Shown: positions 1 to 6,952 of the stretch, in pieces
Numbering within the stretch: the stretch's first letter is position 1
Layout of the letters: every line of letters starts with the position of its first letter
Assembly: GCA_030040865.1 (NCBI GenBank)
Contig: JASHSX010000029.1
Location: forward strand, 1-14,603
Source of the DNA: Thermoplasmata archaeon
GTDB lineage: Archaea; Thermoplasmatota; Thermoplasmata; Lutacidiplasmatales; UBA184
DNA: 14,603 nt
Reading direction: 5' to 3'
The notes under the pieces: model-generated
What the model was told of the DNA's origin: nothing
The model's database searches: none
What the model saw: the letters and a program-made list of their open reading frames with translations, nothing else
Made by a program: the position numbers and the translations under genes

Positions 1-99
1 CGCGGAAACCGATCGGGGAGGAGGTAGGCGTTCCCGGGATAAGTTACCCCCGACTCGGAGTCGACCCGGAGCGGGGGATCGGGTCCCACCGTCGATCCG

Positions 100-124
100 A
101 AAAAGGGGGAAAAGAAGGGGTTGG
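100..124 (-). terminator. Pyrimidine-tract terminator of the thermopsin gene
   Basis: About 20 nt beyond the stop codon the minus strand runs CCAACCCCTTCTTTTCCCCC and then TTTTTC. T-rich tracts are the usual archaeal transcription stop signal. The first 11 bases recur at almost the same distance behind the acetate transporter gene (9207-9217). Confidence 0.6.
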
Positions 125-144
125 TGCCCGGTCGGGGAGCTCGA

Positions 145-3100
145 CTAGCTGCTCGGGGGGGTTCCCGGGCCGGAACTCTCGCTCCACGCCCCGCTGCTGC
201 CGCCCGTGGTCCCCGCACTACCCGCGCCGGCGCCGCCCGCCGAACCCGCGGAACCCCCGGCGGCCGCCGGAGGAGTCCAGGCGGCGGGGGGCTCGCTCGC
301 GTTCGAGGAGTTCTTCTTCCGGCCCATCAGGGCCACGAGGCCGATGATCAGCGCGATCACGGCGATGGCGATCGCGACCGCCAGCCACGTGTTGAAGGTG
401 CTCGAGGAGACCAGGGAGGTCGAGCTGTTCGACGAGAACGACACCGAGGCTCCGGACGGGTTCCCGTTCACGGTCACCGGTACGCTCGAGCTCGAGGCCG
501 AGTAGCCGCTCACCGAGCCGATGGTGGCGGTGTACGTCCCGTTCGCGAGGTAGAAGGTGATCGAGGTTCCCGTCGACGACTGGGTCGCCCCGTTGATCGT
601 CGCGGACCAGCTCGTCCCCGTGCTCAGACCGCTCTCCGACACCGTCACCGCGTACGTCACTTGCGTGAACGATACCGCGAGGGCGTAGCTCGTCGTGCCC
701 ACGGTGATCGTTCCGCTCGACGGCGACGCCGAGTAGCCGGCCGGTCCGACGACCTGGAAGTTCCACGTGCCCGCCGAGGCTCCGACGCTCAGCGACGAGG
801 TGTTGCCGGTCGCGCTGGCTCCGCCGACGATCGCCGTCCAGGAGGCGCCGGCGGGGAGGCCGGACTCCGTGACGGTCACCATCGTGCTGCCCGAGTAGTA
901 GATGTCCACCGACTGCTCGGCGGTCGAGACGGTCACCGACCCGGTCGACGGGGAGATCGTGTAGCCCGACACCGCGCCGGCGGTGAACGAGTACGTCCCG
1001 GGGAGCGCGTAGAACACGAGATAGTCGTTCGTGGTCGATTGCGTCGCCCCGTTGAACGTCACGGACCACGAGACGCCGCTCGCGAGGCCGTTGTCGTAGA
1101 ACCAGACCGGGAACGTTCCCTCGGGTCCGCCGAGCGGGTAGTAGTCGAAGTTGATCCCGCCGAGCGGGTACGGCGCGAGATCTCCGTACTGGTTGTACGT
1201 GTGCCAGTCGGACCAGTAGTTGCCGACCCCCTCGAAGTAGAAGTAGTTGTCATCGTCCGAGGTGAACGCCTGGATGTGGGCCGCGGAGTACGAGCTGCCC
1301 GCCCCGTTGTTCCCGATGAACGAATTCTCCCAGATGTAATTGTCGTAGGCTCCGTCGAGGTAGACTCCGTAGAGGGTGTTGTCCACGAAGCTGCTCATCG
1401 TGACCACGTTGTACTCGGCGTCGGCGTAGGCTTCCAGGCCCACGAGGTTCCCGAACAGCCCGAGGTTCGTGAACGTCCCCCACTCCGTGCCATCGAGATA
1501 GACCCCGATGTAGCCGCCGGTCGAGTTCAGGTTGTTCACGCCGGTATACTCGGAGTTCTCGTCGTAGAACGCCAAGGGGTAGGTGGTCGCGGTGACGTCC
1601 GAGATCGAGTCCTGGTAGTCGTCCTCGGTCACGATGGCGCCGGTGGCGGGAAGGTCGTATCCGTCATACTCGAGGGTGCCGGCCGCGTTCGGAGTCGACA
1701 GCGTCGTGTTCGTCGCGGTGACACCGCTCACGGCGGTATACTCCGAGTCGATCGAGAACACGCCGGTCGACATGTTGGTGACGCTGACGCTCGATATCCA
1801 CGTGAACTCGCTGTCGACGACCTGGACGCCCAACCCCTGCGCGGTGGAGGTGACGTCGGAGACCGTGCTCCAGTACGATTCGTACACGCCCACCGCGATG
1901 CTCGGATCCGCGGACGTCGCGTCCGTGACCGTAGAGTAGTCGCAGTCGTCGAGAACGACGCCCAAGGAGTCGCCTGTGGCCGAGACGCCGCTCGCGGTGA
2001 TGTACTCCGAGTCCTGGGCGAGGAGACCGATCGAGCCGTCCGTTACGGTGAGGCCCGAGACGACCGCGCCGCTGACGTACTCGAGATCGACGATGCCCGA
2101 GTCGCCCAGCGTCGTGCTGGCCGTGACGTTGATCGACTCGCCGTACTCAACGGTCAGCGCATAACCGTAGATGAACCAGGCCGTGACCTGGGTCGCCGTG
2201 ACGAACTCCCCGTACTCGATGAAGAAGGCCACGGTGTTCCACCCCACGATGTTAGTGAGCGAAACGCCCCAGACACTCTCGAGGACGGCGCCCTGGAGCG
2301 AGTCCGTCGTGTTGAAATTCGTGACGGTCGTGTCCCAGGCGTCCTCCAGGAAGAGCCCATCGACCTCCGCGTCGGATACGTTGGTGTTGAGGAAGGTCGT
2401 GGTGAACGCATCGTACGCCTCGATCCCCGTGTCGACCAGGAAGATCGTCGTCGACTGGAAGGTTGTGTTGTCCGTGTACGCGGTCGAGTAGCCGTTGTAC
2501 AGCGACTCCAGAATCAGGCCCGTGCCCGCGTCGAAGATCGAGAGGTCGGTGATCGTGGTGTTGTCCGCCCCCTCGAGGGCCCCGCCGATGTTGGTGTTTT
2601 CGTCGAACCAGTTCGTGATAGTCGTGTAGGACGAATAGTCGAGCACCACGCCCGCCCCGTCGTTATCGTTCGTGAGGTTGGTGATGACCGTCCCGTAGCT
2701 ACCCGAACCGTAGATCCCGTCCGCGACGCCGATGCCGACGTCCTCCGCGAAGGTGTCGTTGATCGAAACGCCGGAGGCCCCGTTCAGGAGAACGCCGATC
2801 GCGTAGGTGAAGATCGAGCCCGTCACGTTGGGCGACTCGACCTCCGACATGACGTTGTTGATCACGGTCCCGCTCGAGTAAAAGTCCGCGATCCCGACCC
2901 CTCCACCCAGGGCGGTGGTGTTGGTGTACACGCCACCGGGGCTGTACAGGACGTAGGCACCGAACGGAACCTCGGCGGCGCCGCTCAGTGACTCGCTGTT
3001 GCTCCAGAGGACACTGCCGATGCCGTACGTCTGGTTAACCACAGCGCCGGCCGACCCCACGATACCGAGGCCGTTCGCGCCCAGCCCGCCGATGTTGTCG

Positions 3101-5307
3101 TTCGCGTAGACGTTGTTCGAACCGGCGATGTAGGCGCCGTACGAGCCGTCCACGGAGATGACGCCCTGGACGGACGCGCCCGCATCGCCCCAGAGGATGT
3201 CGCCGCCGCCCGCCGGGTCGAGAGCGTAGTATGGGGTACCGGAGGTCAGGTTCGAGCCGGCGAAGTACCCATAGTTGTACTGCCCGTAGATCTGGACGTG
3301 GGTGTCTTGGTAGAGCGCGATCTCAGACCCGTAGTACTGCAGGGAGTACGTCGCCTGCGGTGGAATACCGAGGAGGGTCGGCCCGCTCCCGATCGGGGCT
3401 CCGTCCATGAAGTAGATGTTGGTGCCCACACCCGACACGTTGTTGTTCCCTTGCTCCAGGTTGCTGACGTTCAGCACGTCGGTAACGCCCGTCGCCTGGA
3501 AAAGATTCCAGGAGACGTAGCCCCAGTCGTTGAGGTGGTCGAAGAAGAGCGGGTCGGTGTCCGTCGACGACCACAGGAAGGTGAGCCCGTTGAAGGCGAG
3601 CGGACCCGAGGTCCATCCGGCCACGGCCGTCGCCGCCGCCTGGGCCTGGGAGTTCCCGTTGACGTACAGCGGGGCGTCCTGGTAGGCGATATCGGCCGAA
3701 AGGTGCTCGACGAATCCGGTGGTCGACGAAGTAATGGTGCCGAAGGTGCGCGCGTATCCGTCGGCCAGCGAGTACCAGTCGTAGGTCCCCGGCGGCAGGT
3801 ACGTGTTGAACTGGCCGGCAGCGTTCGTCGGCAGCCACGAGGTGTTCAGATAGGACATCACGCCCGGATCCATGAACATGAACCCGTAGGACGGGGTCAT
3901 CTCGCCCTGGAACTGCATCTTGCCGGACGGTACGGCCGTCGACGCCTTCGAGTTCCATAGGCCGTAGAGGAACGACGGACCGGCGCTGAGACCGACGGTC
4001 CCGCCGGGGCTCCACGTCTCGGCCACTCCGATCGCCGTCTCGCCGGTGTCGGATCCGAAGTCGTACGCCGACGGGACGGACTTCCAGCCGCCCGAAGTGA
4101 CGTTGGAGTACTGGAGCGACTCGGTCCCCGAGATGTTGTTGAAGACCGCGTTCGAGCCGCCGCCCGGGCCGCCGAAGATGAGCTCGGCGTCATAGTTGAG
4201 GCCGAGGGGGGACGTGTAGTAGCCGCTGACCTCGAACGTCGGAGGGTTGGCCGGGGCCAGGCCGTCCGCTGCCCACGGGTTGTTGAACACCACGCGGTCG
4301 TACCAGCCGGAGAAGACCCCGTAGGAGTCCACCACGCGGTAGCCGAAGGTCATCACGTCTTCGAGATTGACGACGGAGAGATTGTTGTAGAGGTTGATCG
4401 TGACCGGGAACGACAGCGGGATGCTCTCGTTCGCGTAGTCATAATAGAACGAGGGGTAGACGGAAACCCCGTTGCCGTAGAGGATGCTGCCGGGGTTGAA
4501 CGCCCCGCTCGGGCTCGAGAAGTTCCAGACGTTGTCCTCGAACTGAAGGATGTTGCCGTTCAAGGCGACGACGTTCTGGGTCCACCAGGAGCTCGCGTTG
4601 TTGCCGGGAATGGAGATGTTGTTGGTGACCGTGTTGAGCTGGATCCCGAACTCGTACGGCGTGTTGTACGAGCCGTCGTCGTTGTAGGGCGGGGTGACGA
4701 AGTACGGAGCGCCGGGGTAGGTCGCGTTGGCGGAGTCGAGCGTGAGACTGCCCGCGAAGTGGGAGGTGTTGTACGAGTACGGAGTGCCGACGACGCCGCC
4801 GCCGATCCCGATATCGCCAATGCCCATCGGCGCCGGTTCGGCCGCATAGCCGCTGCCGATGCCCTGGCCGGGCGACCGGGGGCCGGTTTCGAGAAGGTTC
4901 AGGTTGGGGAGGTAAACGGACGCCGGGCTGACCTTGCCTGCGGCGATGTCGCTCGCGAGCGCGGAGATGGCGGTGCCGTCGCCGAGGCTTGGGTTGGAGG
5001 CGATCTTGGTAAGGTCCGAGGAGTATTGGGAAAGAGTTGTCGCCGAAGAAAGGGCGGAAGGCGAAGGAGTTTGAGGAGAGTACGACCGGCCGGTGTCGCC
5101 GAAAGTTGTGGAGAGCGGCGAATTCATCGTGCCCGCTCGAGCGCTCGCCGCGGACGCGGTCGACACGGGCGCGGACGCCCCGGTCGCCGACGAACCGCCG
5201 ACGTGATTCGGACCCAGGATGGCCGTCCCGGGAAGCACCATCACGGCGCAGACCGCGAACACGATCGGCAAAATCCACAGCGCTCGGCGACCCGGGGTGG
5301 GCGACAT
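145..5307 (-). CDS. Giant surface-anchored thermopsin (peptidase A5) / beta-helix protein
   Basis: Predicted secreted, membrane-anchored acid protease fused to an adhesin-like stalk, 1720 residues. Domains in order: hydrophobic N-terminal segment (about 8-30) serving as signal or anchor; Ser/Thr/Ala-rich linker; thermopsin domain (about 158-452) opening with PMGIGDIGIGGG at 160-171 and containing a WWTQNVVALNG stretch typical of the family; a short carboxypeptidase-regulatory-like stretch (about 480-515); a long right-handed parallel beta-helix (about 560-1370) closed by a NosD-like NYWSDW at 1363-1368; three Ig-like repeats (about 1399-1625); a membrane helix (about 1641-1663) followed by RKK; and a Gly/Ser/Pro/Ala tail to the end. 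Many NxS/T sequons suggest N-glycosylation. The first ATG sits about 25 bp below a TATA-like box, supporting this start and a leaderless mRNA. Known thermopsins are much shorter, so this is an expanded architecture. Catalytic residues cannot be assigned, because the A5 mechanism is poorly defined. Confidence 0.9.
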   Translation of the reverse strand: MSPTPGRRALWILPIVFAVCAVMVLPGTAILGPNHVGGSSATGASAPVSTASAASARAGTMNSPLSTTFGDTGRSYSPQTPSPSALSSATTLSQYSSDLTKIASNPSLGDGTAISALASDIAAGKVSPASVYLPNLNLLETGPRSPGQGIGSGYAAEPAPMGIGDIGIGGGVVGTPYSYNTSHFAGSLTLDSANATYPGAPYFVTPPYNDDGSYNTPYEFGIQLNTVTNNISIPGNNASSWWTQNVVALNGNILQFEDNVWNFSSPSGAFNPGSILYGNGVSVYPSFYYDYANESIPLSFPVTINLYNNLSVVNLEDVMTFGYRVVDSYGVFSGWYDRVVFNNPWAADGLAPANPPTFEVSGYYTSPLGLNYDAELIFGGPGGGSNAVFNNISGTESLQYSNVTSGGWKSVPSAYDFGSDTGETAIGVAETWSPGGTVGLSAGPSFLYGLWNSKASTAVPSGKMQFQGEMTPSYGFMFMDPGVMSYLNTSWLPTNAAGQFNTYLPPGTYDWYSLADGYARTFGTITSSTTGFVEHLSADIAYQDAPLYVNGNSQAQAAATAVAGWTSGPLAFNGLTFLWSSTDTDPLFFDHLNDWGYVSWNLFQATGVTDVLNVSNLEQGNNNVSGVGTNIYFMDGAPIGSGPTLLGIPPQATYSLQYYGSEIALYQDTHVQIYGQYNYGYFAGSNLTSGTPYYALDPAGGGDILWGDAGASVQGVISVDGSYGAYIAGSNNVYANDNIGGLGANGLGIVGSAGAVVNQTYGIGSVLWSNSESLSGAAEVPFGAYVLYSPGGVYTNTTALGGGVGIADFYSSGTVINNVMSEVESPNVTGSIFTYAIGVLLNGASGVSINDTFAEDVGIGVADGIYGSGSYGTVITNLTNDNDGAGVVLDYSSYTTITNWFDENTNIGGALEGADNTTITDLSIFDAGTGLILESLYNGYSTAYTDNTTFQSTTIFLVDTGIEAYDAFTTTFLNTNVSDAEVDGLFLEDAWDTTVTNFNTTDSLQGAVLESVWGVSLTNIVGWNTVAFFIEYGEFVTATQVTAWFIYGYALTVEYGESINVTASTTLGDSGIVDLEYVSGAVVSGLTVTDGSIGLLAQDSEYITASGVSATGDSLGVVLDDCDYSTVTDATSADPSIAVGVYESYWSTVSDVTSTAQGLGVQVVDSEFTWISSVSVTNMSTGVFSIDSEYTAVSGVTATNTTLSTPNAAGTLEYDGYDLPATGAIVTEDDYQDSISDVTATTYPLAFYDENSEYTGVNNLNSTGGYIGVYLDGTEWGTFTNLGLFGNLVGLEAYADAEYNVVTMSSFVDNTLYGVYLDGAYDNYIWENSFIGNNGAGSSYSAAHIQAFTSDDDNYFYFEGVGNYWSDWHTYNQYGDLAPYPLGGINFDYYPLGGPEGTFPVWFYDNGLASGVSWSVTFNGATQSTTNDYLVFYALPGTYSFTAGAVSGYTISPSTGSVTVSTAEQSVDIYYSGSTMVTVTESGLPAGASWTAIVGGASATGNTSSLSVGASAGTWNFQVVGPAGYSASPSSGTITVGTTSYALAVSFTQVTYAVTVSESGLSTGTSWSATINGATQSSTGTSITFYLANGTYTATIGSVSGYSASSSSVPVTVNGNPSGASVSFSSNSSTSLVSSSTFNTWLAVAIAIAVIALIIGLVALMGRKKNSSNASEPPAAWTPPAAAGGSAGSAGGAGAGSAGTTGGSSGAWSESSGPGTPPSS
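433..1113 (-). repeat. Three tandem ~75-residue Ig-like repeats within the thermopsin protein
   Basis: Three consecutive units start at about residues 1399, 1474 and 1550 of the giant protein (DNA 889-1113, 661-888, 433-660). Each contains a [YE]xGLxxGxSW core, then an FxxxxGTYxF-like strand and an SGYxxSPSSGxxTV strand. Units 1 and 3 are the closest pair, sharing NGATQS and VSGY at matching places; unit 2 is more divergent. Units of this kind are common at the C-termini of Thermoplasmata surface proteins and probably form a beta-sandwich stalk that lifts the upper domains off the membrane. Confidence 0.8.
1753..2148 (-). repeat. Six 66-bp / 22-residue beta-helix rungs
   Basis: Within the beta-helix, rungs of exactly 22 residues begin at residues 1054, 1076, 1098, 1120, 1142 and 1164, and a seventh begins at 1186. 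Each opens with an acidic-aromatic group (EYGES, EYVSG, QDSEY, DDCDY, YESYW, VDSEF, IDSEY), followed by alternating V/T/S strand residues and a Gly-containing turn. A 22-residue period is the classic coil length of a right-handed parallel beta-helix. Rungs outside this block follow the same style but less regularly. Confidence 0.75.
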
Positions 5308-5327
5308 CGCCGGGGGACGAGAATGGG

Positions 5328-5340
5328 TAGTATAACTAAG
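5328..5340 (-). promoter_or_regulatory. TATA-like box of the thermopsin gene
   Basis: On the minus strand this AT island reads CTTAGTTATACTA in otherwise GC-rich DNA. Its centre lies about 25 bp upstream of the ATG at 5307, which is the archaeal TATA-to-transcription-start distance. The mRNA should therefore begin at or next to the start codon, without a leader. Confidence 0.6.
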
Positions 5341-5367
5341 TTCCTGTGGCGTCGGTCAGCTAGTATG

Positions 5368-5381
5368 CGCGTAGATACGCG
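5368..5381. promoter_or_regulatory. Palindrome in the divergent promoter region (possible operator)
   Basis: CGCGTA-GA-TACGCG is a perfect inverted repeat of 6-bp arms with a 2-bp spacer. It lies about 28 bp upstream of the thermopsin TATA-like box and about 110 bp upstream of the divergent gene at 5494. The size and place fit a dimeric regulator site, but no second copy was seen in the window and short GC-rich palindromes can occur by chance. Confidence 0.35.
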
Positions 5382-5493
5382 TCGCCGGTCCTTCGGAGTT
5401 CGGCGCGGCGAAAGCCCGCCCGGAGCAGGCGAGTTCCCGGGGGCCATCGGGTCACCCCAAAACTGATGGGCGTACGCGACCCGGCTCGGCGCC

Positions 5494-6123
5494 ATGGTCC
5501 CGCCGACCGATCCCGCGATATCGGCGCCCGACCTCGTGGGCCCGACCTCGATCCTCGATTGGCCGATCACCTACGCCGGGGCTTCCCATCACCGCCGTAA
5601 GCGGCCGTTCTCCCACCTTGTTCTCGAGGTCGACCTCCAGCCGGAGATCGTCCGGGAGCCCCGACTGCGGGTGTTCGAGCGGGTGGAAGCTCTGCTCAAG
5701 GAACGCGAGGTCGTGGAGATCGGCGACCTCCTCCGCCTCACCGCGCGCGTCTTGCACGCCTTCTCCTCGATCGGTTTTTCCCGGGTCGACCACTGGGAGG
5801 TCGACCCCGGTGGATGGTTGCCGCTCCCCGAGCCGACCCACGCACGGATCCAGGAGCCCGTGGGCCACCTCCTTCGGGCGCTCGGCGACGAACGCTGGAA
5901 GGGGCTCGCAGCCCGGCGCTCGTTCTCGGTCCGACTCTCCGGCCGCCCGGCGTATCGGGCGGACGTGGTCGTGCGCCGCCTGCACCGCGAACGCCGGCAT
6001 ACGCTCACGATCGAGCTGCGGGGCCGGATCCTGCCCGCGGACGTTCGAACGGTCGTCGGGGCCCTCGCGGGACGACTCTCCGTACTGCGCGGCGCCGTGA
6101 CGGAATACGAGCACGGAAGTTGA
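5494..6123 (+). CDS. Uncharacterised 209-residue protein
   Basis: I do not recognise the family. The protein has no signal peptide or membrane helix and is rich in Arg, Glu and Leu. A Pro-rich N-terminus (1-25) is followed by a strand HLVLEVDL (about 41-48), a charged helix around FERVEALLKEREVVEIGDLL, a middle section with several Trp, and a C-terminal section in which two strands (RADVVVRRL and HTLTIELRG) flank a basic turn before a final helix. This looks like an alpha/beta fold in the cytosol. The single Met in the frame is the start, so the start is the ATG at 5494 unless a GTG or TTG is used. A weak AT-rich box (about 5457-5465) lies roughly 32 bp upstream. Coding on this strand is favoured over the overlapping minus frames because amphipathic patterns are regular. 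It precedes the membrane protein gene by 59 bp and may be co-transcribed. Confidence 0.7.
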   Translation: MVPPTDPAISAPDLVGPTSILDWPITYAGASHHRRKRPFSHLVLEVDLQPEIVREPRLRVFERVEALLKEREVVEIGDLLRLTARVLHAFSSIGFSRVDHWEVDPGGWLPLPEPTHARIQEPVGHLLRALGDERWKGLAARRSFSVRLSGRPAYRADVVVRRLHRERRHTLTIELRGRILPADVRTVVGALAGRLSVLRGAVTEYEHGS

Positions 6124-6132
6124 GCCCGCCGC

Positions 6133-6160
6133 GAGCCGGCTCCTAAGCGGCTTAAGCCGC
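6133..6160. promoter_or_regulatory. Two adjacent perfect palindromes in the 6124-6182 gap
   Basis: GAGCCGGCTC (6133-6142) and GCGGCTTAAGCCGC (6147-6160) are each perfectly self-complementary and lie 4 bp apart. The second carries CTTAAG, centred about 30 bp upstream of the ATG at 6183, so it could cover a weak TATA element and act as an operator. Alternatively it forms a short hairpin at the 3' end of the preceding gene, but no T-tract follows. Confidence 0.4.
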
Positions 6161-6182
6161 GGGGGGGTGGGTCGGGGATCTC

Positions 6183-6884
6183 ATGATCTCGTTGTACGCC
6201 CCGGCCGTCCTGGCTGCCTTCCTGATCACGCTCCTCGAGCTCACCGAAGTGGTCGCGTTGGTCTTCGCGCTCTCGGCCGACGCGGCGTCGGTCCGACCGA
6301 CCGCCCTGGGGGCGACGAGCGGAACCGCGGCGGTCGGCATCTCGGCGTTCGTGGTCGGCTCCGCCCTCTTGGCCTTCCCGCACGAATACCTCCTGACCGC
6401 GTCGGCGATCGTTCTCGTGGGATTCGGAGCGTTTCTCTTCCGCAGCACCCTGCGGTCGTACCGCCGGGCCGCCCAGCAGAAGGCGGGGATCGCGCCCCCT
6501 CCGCCCGTGCACCGGACGGTCCAGTTCGGCGGGGGGTTCACGGTCGGCGTCATCGAGACCACCGAGGCCGCGATCGTCCTGATCGCGATCGCCGCCGCGG
6601 GATACGGGCCGTCCGCGGTCGTCGGCGCCGTCGCGGGCGGCATCGTGCTCGTCGCCGTCGCCGCGGCCGTGCACGATCGCATCCGACGGATCAAAGTTCC
6701 GTGGCTCAAGCTCGGCGCCACCTCGCTGCTGCTCTCGTTCGCGGTGTTCTGGGCCGGGGAAGCGCTCGGGGTCGCCTGGCCCGGCGGCGACCTCATCCTC
6801 GTCCCGCTGGTCGTTGTGTTCGCCCTGGCGATCCGCGGCGCGATCGCGGGGATCCTCCGCGGGCCGCGGCCCGCGCCGGCCTAG
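6183..6884 (+). CDS. Multi-pass membrane protein with duplicated ExxE motif, putative cation transporter
   Basis: A 233-residue integral membrane protein with about six or seven helices (roughly 5-30, 42-64, 68-88, 117-140, 142-165, 176-200, 205-225). Acidic motifs lie inside the first helix (LLELTEVVAL, E19 and E22) and again in the helix after the central loop (VIETTEAAIVL, E125 and E128), so the protein is an internal duplication of about 106 residues. A basic, Pro-rich loop (90-115) joins the halves. Paired intramembrane glutamates in duplicated halves are known from the FTR1 iron permease and Gdt1/TMEM165 cation transporters, and from uncharacterised COG4280-type proteins. The exact FTR1 REGLE and Gdt1 ExGD motifs are absent, so metal transport is only a guess. 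It starts 59 bp after the preceding stop, and the next gene follows 68 bp after its own stop. Confidence 0.75.
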   Translation: MISLYAPAVLAAFLITLLELTEVVALVFALSADAASVRPTALGATSGTAAVGISAFVVGSALLAFPHEYLLTASAIVLVGFGAFLFRSTLRSYRRAAQQKAGIAPPPPVHRTVQFGGGFTVGVIETTEAAIVLIAIAAAGYGPSAVVGAVAGGIVLVAVAAAVHDRIRRIKVPWLKLGATSLLLSFAVFWAGEALGVAWPGGDLILVPLVVVFALAIRGAIAGILRGPRPAPA

Positions 6885-6913
6885 ACCTCGGTCGGGTCCG
6901 ACAACCGCCCGTC

Positions 6914-6923
6914 CATCTTTTAG
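6914..6923 (+). promoter_or_regulatory. Weak TATA-like element upstream of the zinc-ribbon gene
   Basis: CATCTTTTAG is the only AT-rich stretch in the 68-bp gap. Its centre is about 34 bp upstream of the ATG at 6953, so the transcript would have a leader of only a few bases. No Shine-Dalgarno sequence precedes the ATG. Confidence 0.35.
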
Positions 6924-6952
6924 GGGCGCGCGTTTCCTTGCGGTCTCCCACC

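Noticed and set aside
37..46. Minus-strand CTTATCC-like box near the left edge as promoter of a gene outside the window
   Set aside because: The AT content is suggestive, but no start codon follows before the window ends, so it cannot be supported.
433..2148. Repeats in the thermopsin gene as a CRISPR array or DNA satellite
   Set aside because: The 66-bp and ~225-bp periods are in frame, diverged at DNA level and explained by protein repeats. There are no identical direct repeats with unique spacers.
121..2991. Open plus-strand frame of 956 codons opposite the thermopsin gene
   Set aside because: The translation is Arg/Val/Gly/Asp-rich without domains. It is the antisense image of a Ser/Thr/Tyr/Asn-rich beta-helix gene in GC-rich DNA, where stop codons are rare.
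5365..5466. 33-codon plus-strand frame between the divergent genes
   Set aside because: It is short and Arg/Gly-rich, lies in a promoter region with a palindrome, and has no start signal of its own.
6167..6952. Longer start for the zinc-ribbon gene
   Set aside because: The extension overlaps the membrane protein in another frame. The ATG at 6953 begins directly with a zinc knuckle.
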